Origin: Geodermatophilaceae bacterium
GTDB taxonomy: Bacteria; Actinomycetota; Actinomycetes; Mycobacteriales; Geodermatophilaceae
Assembly (NCBI GenBank): GCA_013813215.1
Contig: JACCSC010000399.1
Coordinates: 1-15,452, forward strand
Direction of reading: 5' to 3'
Length of the DNA: 15,452 bases
Every line of letters begins with the position of its first letter. Within the stretch, counting starts at the first letter, position 1. This document shows positions 12,478-15,452 of this stretch, in pieces. The translations under genes were made by a program, and so were the position numbers. The notes under the pieces are model-generated. The model saw nothing but the letters and a program-made list of their open reading frames with translations. It was not told the DNA's origin and searched no databases.

Positions 12478-13902
12478 TCAGCGCTGGACTGCCTTGGTCT
12501 CCAGGAACTCCTCGAGCCCGGCCACCCCGAGTTCCCGCCCGTTGCCGGACTCCCCGTAGCCGCCGAAGGGCGCCATGAAGTTCCACTTGCCGTTGTTCAC
12601 GTCGACCTGCCCGGCCCGCAGCCGGCGGGCCACCGCGAGCGCCGCGTCCTGGTCGGCGCCGTAGACCCCGGCGGCCAGGCCGTACCGGGTGCTGTTGGCC
12701 AGCCGGACGGCGTCGTCCACGTCGGCGTACGGGAAGAGCGTGATGACCGGGCCGAACACCTCGTACTGCGCCACCTCGGCGTCCTCGGCCACGTCCGCGA
12801 GCACGGTGGGGCGGACGAAGTACCCGGTCGGCTGGCTGTCCGGGGGCTCGACACCGCCGGTGACGACGCGGGCGCCGTTGTCACGTGCGCGGGCGATGAA
12901 GCCGCGCACCCGCTCGCGCTGGGCGTCGCTGACCAGCGGTCCCAGCCGCGTTCCCTCGGCCATCGGGTCACCCGCCGCCGTCGCTTCGGCCGCCGCGCCG
13001 GCCGCCGCGACCGCCTCGTCGTACCGGTCGGCGGGAACGAGCATTCGGGAGAACGCCGTACACCGCTGCCCGGCGTTGGTGAAGCACTGCACCACCGTGG
13101 ACTTGACCGCCTTGGCGAAGCCCTCGGCGTCCAGGTCGGGCAGCAGCACACTGGCCGACTTGCCGCCGAGTTCGAGCGCGACGCGCTTGACCGTCTCCGC
13201 GGCCAGCTGGCTGATCCGGGTCCCGGCCCGCCCGGAACCGGTGAAGGAGACCATGTCGATGTCGGGGTGCGCCGCGATGGCCTCACCGACCACCGGTCCG
13301 CTGCCGCTGATGAGGTTGAACACGCCGGCCGGCAGCCCGACCTCGTCGAGGATCGCGGCGAATTCGTAGGCGATGAGCGGCGCGACCTCGCTCGGCTTGA
13401 GGACGACAGTGCAGCCGGCGAGCAGCGCGGGCGCGACCTTCGCGACGATCTGGTGCAGCGGGTAGTTCCACGGGGTGATCGCCCCGACCACGCCGATCGG
13501 CTCCCGCACGATCAACGAGTTGCCGACCTCGGTCTCCCACTCGAAGCTCTCGGCGAGCCGCGCATAGGTCTTGAGCGTGCCGATCGGCGTACCGATCTGG
13601 ACGAGCTTGGCGATCTTGAGTGGACAGCCCATCTCCGCGGTCACGACCTCGGCCAGCGCATCGGTCCCTTCGGCGAGCAGGCCCGCCGCCTTCGACAGGT
13701 ACGCCGCCCGCACGCCGACGTCGGTCTGCGACCACCCGGCGAGCGCCTGCCGCGCGGCGGCCACCGCGACGTCCACGTCGGCGGCCGAGCCGGCCGGAAC
13801 CTGGCCGATCACCTGCTCGGTGTAGGGGTTGACGACGTCGATCAGCTCGGCGCCCGAGGAGGGGACCCACTGCCCTCCGACGTAGATCTGGTTGGTGTCC
13901 AT
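12478..13902 (-). CDS. NAD(P)-dependent aldehyde dehydrogenase
   Basis: Oxidises an aldehyde to a carboxylic acid; 474 residues, typical of the superfamily. Catalytic elements are all present: TPWNYPL with Asn146, VLKPSE with Lys169 and Glu172, SFTGSGRAG (219-227), general base Glu244 in LELGGKS, nucleophile Cys281 in NAGQRCTA, and Glu381 in YEVFGP. The MNTNQI/FIxG-like opening (MDTNQIYVGGQWVPSSG) is a natural N-terminus. ATG 13902 is preceded by GGGAGGA, the best Shine-Dalgarno sequence in the window, 4-5 nt upstream, unlike the leaderless-looking neighbours. It is followed 11 bp later by the 3-hydroxyacyl-CoA dehydrogenase, suggesting a shared catabolic route. The specific aldehyde cannot be read from sequence. 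Confidence 0.93.
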   Translation of the reverse strand: MDTNQIYVGGQWVPSSGAELIDVVNPYTEQVIGQVPAGSAADVDVAVAAARQALAGWSQTDVGVRAAYLSKAAGLLAEGTDALAEVVTAEMGCPLKIAKLVQIGTPIGTLKTYARLAESFEWETEVGNSLIVREPIGVVGAITPWNYPLHQIVAKVAPALLAGCTVVLKPSEVAPLIAYEFAAILDEVGLPAGVFNLISGSGPVVGEAIAAHPDIDMVSFTGSGRAGTRISQLAAETVKRVALELGGKSASVLLPDLDAEGFAKAVKSTVVQCFTNAGQRCTAFSRMLVPADRYDEAVAAAGAAAEATAAGDPMAEGTRLGPLVSDAQRERVRGFIARARDNGARVVTGGVEPPDSQPTGYFVRPTVLADVAEDAEVAQYEVFGPVITLFPYADVDDAVRLANSTRYGLAAGVYGADQDAALAVARRLRAGQVDVNNGKWNFMAPFGGYGESGNGRELGVAGLEEFLETKAVQR

Positions 13903-13921
13903 CGGTCCTCCCGGCTGCGTC

Positions 13922-13951
13922 GTCCTGGCCGCCCGGCCGCCGACCAGTCAA
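13922..13951 (-). promoter_or_regulatory. Candidate promoter of the aldehyde dehydrogenase operon
   Basis: On the minus strand TTGACT (13951-13946), close to a -35 consensus, is followed 18 bp later by CAGGAC (13927-13922), a weak -10. It leaves a leader of about 15 nt that contains the Shine-Dalgarno sequence. Confidence 0.35.
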
Positions 13952-13958
13952 GCACGGG

Positions 13959-14444
13959 TCAACTCGTGGAGGCTCCGACGACCGCGAGCACAAAGGCGAA
14001 GCGAGCCCACCGCCCGAGCAACCCGGCCACCGCGAAGACGACCAGCGGGACGCGCATCGTCCCGGCCAGCACGCTGACCACCGCGAACGGCGGGATGCCG
14101 ACCGAGGCGCTGACGGCGACGAACCCCGTGGCCAGCCATGGCCGGGCCTCGACCCGTTCCTGCCAGCGGGCCAACCGGGCGGCGGCCCGCGCCCGGCGCG
14201 GGCTCGGCGGCTTGGCGCCGTCGTGCCGCAACCGCTTCGGCAGCACGAGCACGCCCCGGCCGGCCAGGAAGAACAGCATCTTGCCGGCCATCTGGCCGAC
14301 GGCCGCGACGCCGGAGAGCACGACGACGTCCCACACTCCGGCGTCGTCCCCGAACACCGCCAGGCCGCCGAGGTAGACCTCGAGATTGAGGACGGGGACG
14401 AGCGCGGACACGAAGGCGACGCCGAGCAGCGTCAGCAGGATCAC
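13959..14444 (-). CDS. VTT/DedA-like (SNARE-associated) membrane protein
   Basis: A 161-residue membrane protein with hydrophobic segments at about 2-20, 36-64, 104-128 and 131-156. Two short membrane-dipping stretches, VPVLNLEVYLGGLA (16-29, with Glu22) and ASVGIPPFAVVSVLAG (113-128), and the GQMAGKMLFFLAGR segment (50-63) recall the re-entrant loops and gly-rich helix of VTT/YqaA-type proteins. Some family members move lipids such as undecaprenyl phosphate across membranes. The central basic loop (65-100) is Arg-rich. GTG 14444 overlaps the phosphatidyltransferase stop by 4 bases, so the two are translationally coupled. Family membership is judged by pattern only and is moderately sure. Confidence 0.72.
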   Translation of the reverse strand: MILLTLLGVAFVSALVPVLNLEVYLGGLAVFGDDAGVWDVVVLSGVAAVGQMAGKMLFFLAGRGVLVLPKRLRHDGAKPPSPRRARAAARLARWQERVEARPWLATGFVAVSASVGIPPFAVVSVLAGTMRVPLVVFAVAGLLGRWARFAFVLAVVGASTS

Positions 14445-15103
14445 CCGTGCAGCCCCGCGCAACCCACTCCGGCCGGCACGGGCAGGGGGACGACCCGGAC
14501 CAGGCAGACACACTTGACGACGAGCAGCGCCGCGGCGGCGGCCAGCGCCACCCACGGGAGGTCCAGCCACACGCACAGCAGGGCCGGCACGGCGGAGTTC
14601 ACCGCCTTCGCCGGCGGCCACCAGTTCCAGCGCCAGACCAGCGGGTCGACCCGGGCGAAGTAGTTCGGCCCGGCGATCGGCCAGCGCAGGAACCACAGCG
14701 ACAGCACGGCGTCGACGAGCATGAACTCGACGAGGTAGACCGCCAGCGCCAGCCCGAACTCCGGGTGCATCGTCACGAAGCCGACGTAGATCACGGCCAC
14801 GCACAGCCGGTCGGCGCAGATGTCGAGGACCGCCCCGACGACGGTCTCCTCGTCCCGCCACCGGGCCAGCAACCCGTCGCCGATGTCACCGACCCAGTGC
14901 ACGAGCAGGGCCACGCCGAGCAGGACATCGCTGCCCTGATCGATGGCGACGAGCCCCAGGGCCACGGTGGCCAGGGTGCGGACGACGGTCAGCGCGGTCG
15001 CGAGGGTCAGCAGGGTCTCGCGGTTGTGCCCGGCGCAGCCGCGCGGGCAGCGCTCGGCCGACCCGTCGTGTCGCGGGCGGTGCTCCGCAGCGGTCGAGGA
15101 CAC
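14441..15103 (-). CDS. CDP-alcohol phosphatidyltransferase family membrane enzyme
   Basis: An integral membrane enzyme that transfers a phosphatidyl-type group from a CDP-activated lipid to an alcohol. The 220-residue protein has the complete family motif D-x2-D-G-x2-A-R-x8-G-x3-D-x3-D at Asp73, Asp76, Gly77, Ala80, Arg81, Gly90, Asp94 and Asp98. It is preceded by a helix ending LTVVRT that matches the usual LTxxR entry. Membrane segments lie at about 31-53, 59-71, 99-111, 117-141, 168-182 and 183-204. The N-terminal 28 residues are polar and include Cys19 and Cys23. The acceptor (glycerol phosphate, inositol phosphate or another alcohol) cannot be assigned. GTG 15103 is supported by GACACT 6 nt upstream. 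It is the first gene of a pair with the VTT-like protein and is divergent from the M50 peptidase gene. Confidence 0.9.
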   Translation of the reverse strand: MSSTAAEHRPRHDGSAERCPRGCAGHNRETLLTLATALTVVRTLATVALGLVAIDQGSDVLLGVALLVHWVGDIGDGLLARWRDEETVVGAVLDICADRLCVAVIYVGFVTMHPEFGLALAVYLVEFMLVDAVLSLWFLRWPIAGPNYFARVDPLVWRWNWWPPAKAVNSAVPALLCVWLDLPWVALAAAAALLVVKCVCLVRVVPLPVPAGVGCAGLHG

Positions 15104-15109
15104 CGGGTC

Positions 15110-15115
15110 AGTGTC
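15110..15115 (-). promoter_or_regulatory. Candidate leaderless -10 hexamer of the phosphatidyltransferase gene
   Basis: GACACT lies 6 nt before GTG 15103 on the minus strand, in the 86-bp divergent region shared with the M50 gene. Confidence 0.35.
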
Positions 15116-15176
15116 CCGTCCGCGGCGGCGGAATCACACCTCCCGCACGGGGACTCGCCGCCGACGTGGGTGGCCC

Positions 15177-15182
15177 TACGGT
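15177..15182 (+). promoter_or_regulatory. Candidate leaderless -10 hexamer of the M50 peptidase gene
   Basis: TACGGT (TANNNT) lies 7 nt before GTG 15190. No Shine-Dalgarno sequence lies between them. Confidence 0.45.
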
Positions 15183-15189
15183 CGACAGC

Positions 15190-15452
15190 GTGTACGACGA
15201 CGTCCGTACGGCGCTGGCCGGCGCGCTCGACCGGCAGGCGCCGCCGACCCTGGAGTTGGTACTGCTCGCCGGCGCCGTCGCCCTGGCCCTGGTCCTGCTA
15301 CCGCAGCTGTGGCCGCGCACCCGCCATGTAGTGACGATCGCCCACGAGGGTGGGCACGCACTGATCGCCCTGCTGACCGGCCGGCGGCTGGCCGGGATCC
15401 GGCTGCACTCGGACACCTCCGGTCTGACCACCTCGGTGGGCCGTCCGACCGG
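15190..15452 (+). CDS. M50-type membrane metallopeptidase, N-terminal part (runs off window)
   Basis: The frame is open from GTG 15190 to the window end, giving 87 residues. A short amphipathic N-terminus is followed by a hydrophobic helix (about 21-41, LELVLLAGAVALALVLLPQL) and then TIAHEGGHALIALLTGRRL, where His52, Glu53 and His56 form the HExxH zinc site of M50B-like (PF13398) peptidases. Family members cleave or are proposed to cleave substrates within the membrane; many actinobacterial copies are uncharacterised. The remaining membrane segments and the third zinc ligand lie beyond the window. It is divergent from the phosphatidyltransferase gene with 86 bp between starts. Confidence 0.82.
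   Translation, partial: MYDDVRTALAGALDRQAPPTLELVLLAGAVALALVLLPQLWPRTRHVVTIAHEGGHALIALLTGRRLAGIRLHSDTSGLTTSVGRPT

Noticed and set aside
13904..13958. GGCCG/CGGCC hairpin near 13928-13939 as a terminator for the VTT-like gene
   Set aside because: The stem is 5 bp with a 2-nt loop, which is common by chance in such GC-rich DNA, and it overlaps the better-supported promoter of the aldehyde dehydrogenase.
1..15452. CRISPR arrays, tRNA or rRNA genes, insertion sequences, phage or defence genes
   Set aside because: I found no regularly spaced repeats, cloverleaf-like sequence, transposase motif or recognisable defence protein anywhere in the window.

Overview
The window is very GC-rich, with dense bidirectional coding, many GTG starts and 4-base start/stop overlaps. 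It also holds gene families typical of high-GC Gram-positive bacteria: a PknB-type Ser/Thr kinase, an XRE regulator with a MmyB-like domain, YibE/F and a Rip-like M50 protein. It is almost certainly a chromosomal segment of an actinomycete (Actinomycetota); the genus cannot be read from the sequence. I see no rRNA, tRNA, CRISPR array, phage gene or transposase.

Layout, left to right. (1) 2-1470, plus: the C-terminal half of an ECF-transporter ATPase and its coupled T component. They are followed by a 72-bp element with perfect 12-bp inverted ends. (2) 1547-2098, minus: a broken winged-helix gene. (3) 2141-4530, minus: a GNAT acetyltransferase and a gamma-glutamyltransferase-family enzyme. (4) 4624-5916, plus: a YibE/F membrane protein whose 3' end overlaps the next, opposing gene by 76 bp. 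(5) 5841-6721, minus: a small two-helix membrane protein coupled to an iodotyrosine-deiodinase-like flavoprotein. (6) 6791-8708, minus: a Ser/Thr kinase downstream of an FMN split-barrel protein. (7) 8786-9625, plus: a SAM methyltransferase. (8) 9646-11595: an FMN reductase and a small dimeric-barrel protein, divergent from an XRE/MmyB-type regulator with a dyad in the shared promoter region. (9) 11618-13902, minus: an aldehyde dehydrogenase and a 3-hydroxyacyl-CoA dehydrogenase. (10) 13959-15103, minus: a CDP-alcohol phosphatidyltransferase coupled to a VTT/DedA-like membrane protein. (11) 15190 to the end, plus: the start of an M50-type membrane metallopeptidase.

Most intergenic gaps are under 100 bp. 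Eleven promoter-proximal genes have no convincing Shine-Dalgarno sequence in use. Instead each carries a -10-like hexamer (A at position 2, T at position 6) exactly 6 or 7 nt before the start codon, the geometry expected of leaderless mRNAs. Downstream operon genes lack it and use stop/start overlap or a Shine-Dalgarno sequence.

The most interesting items are the bacterial iodotyrosine-deiodinase homologue with an intact predicted substrate triad, the lipid synthase coupled to a VTT membrane protein, the uncharacterised inverted-repeat element beside a decayed gene, and the consistent leaderless pattern.
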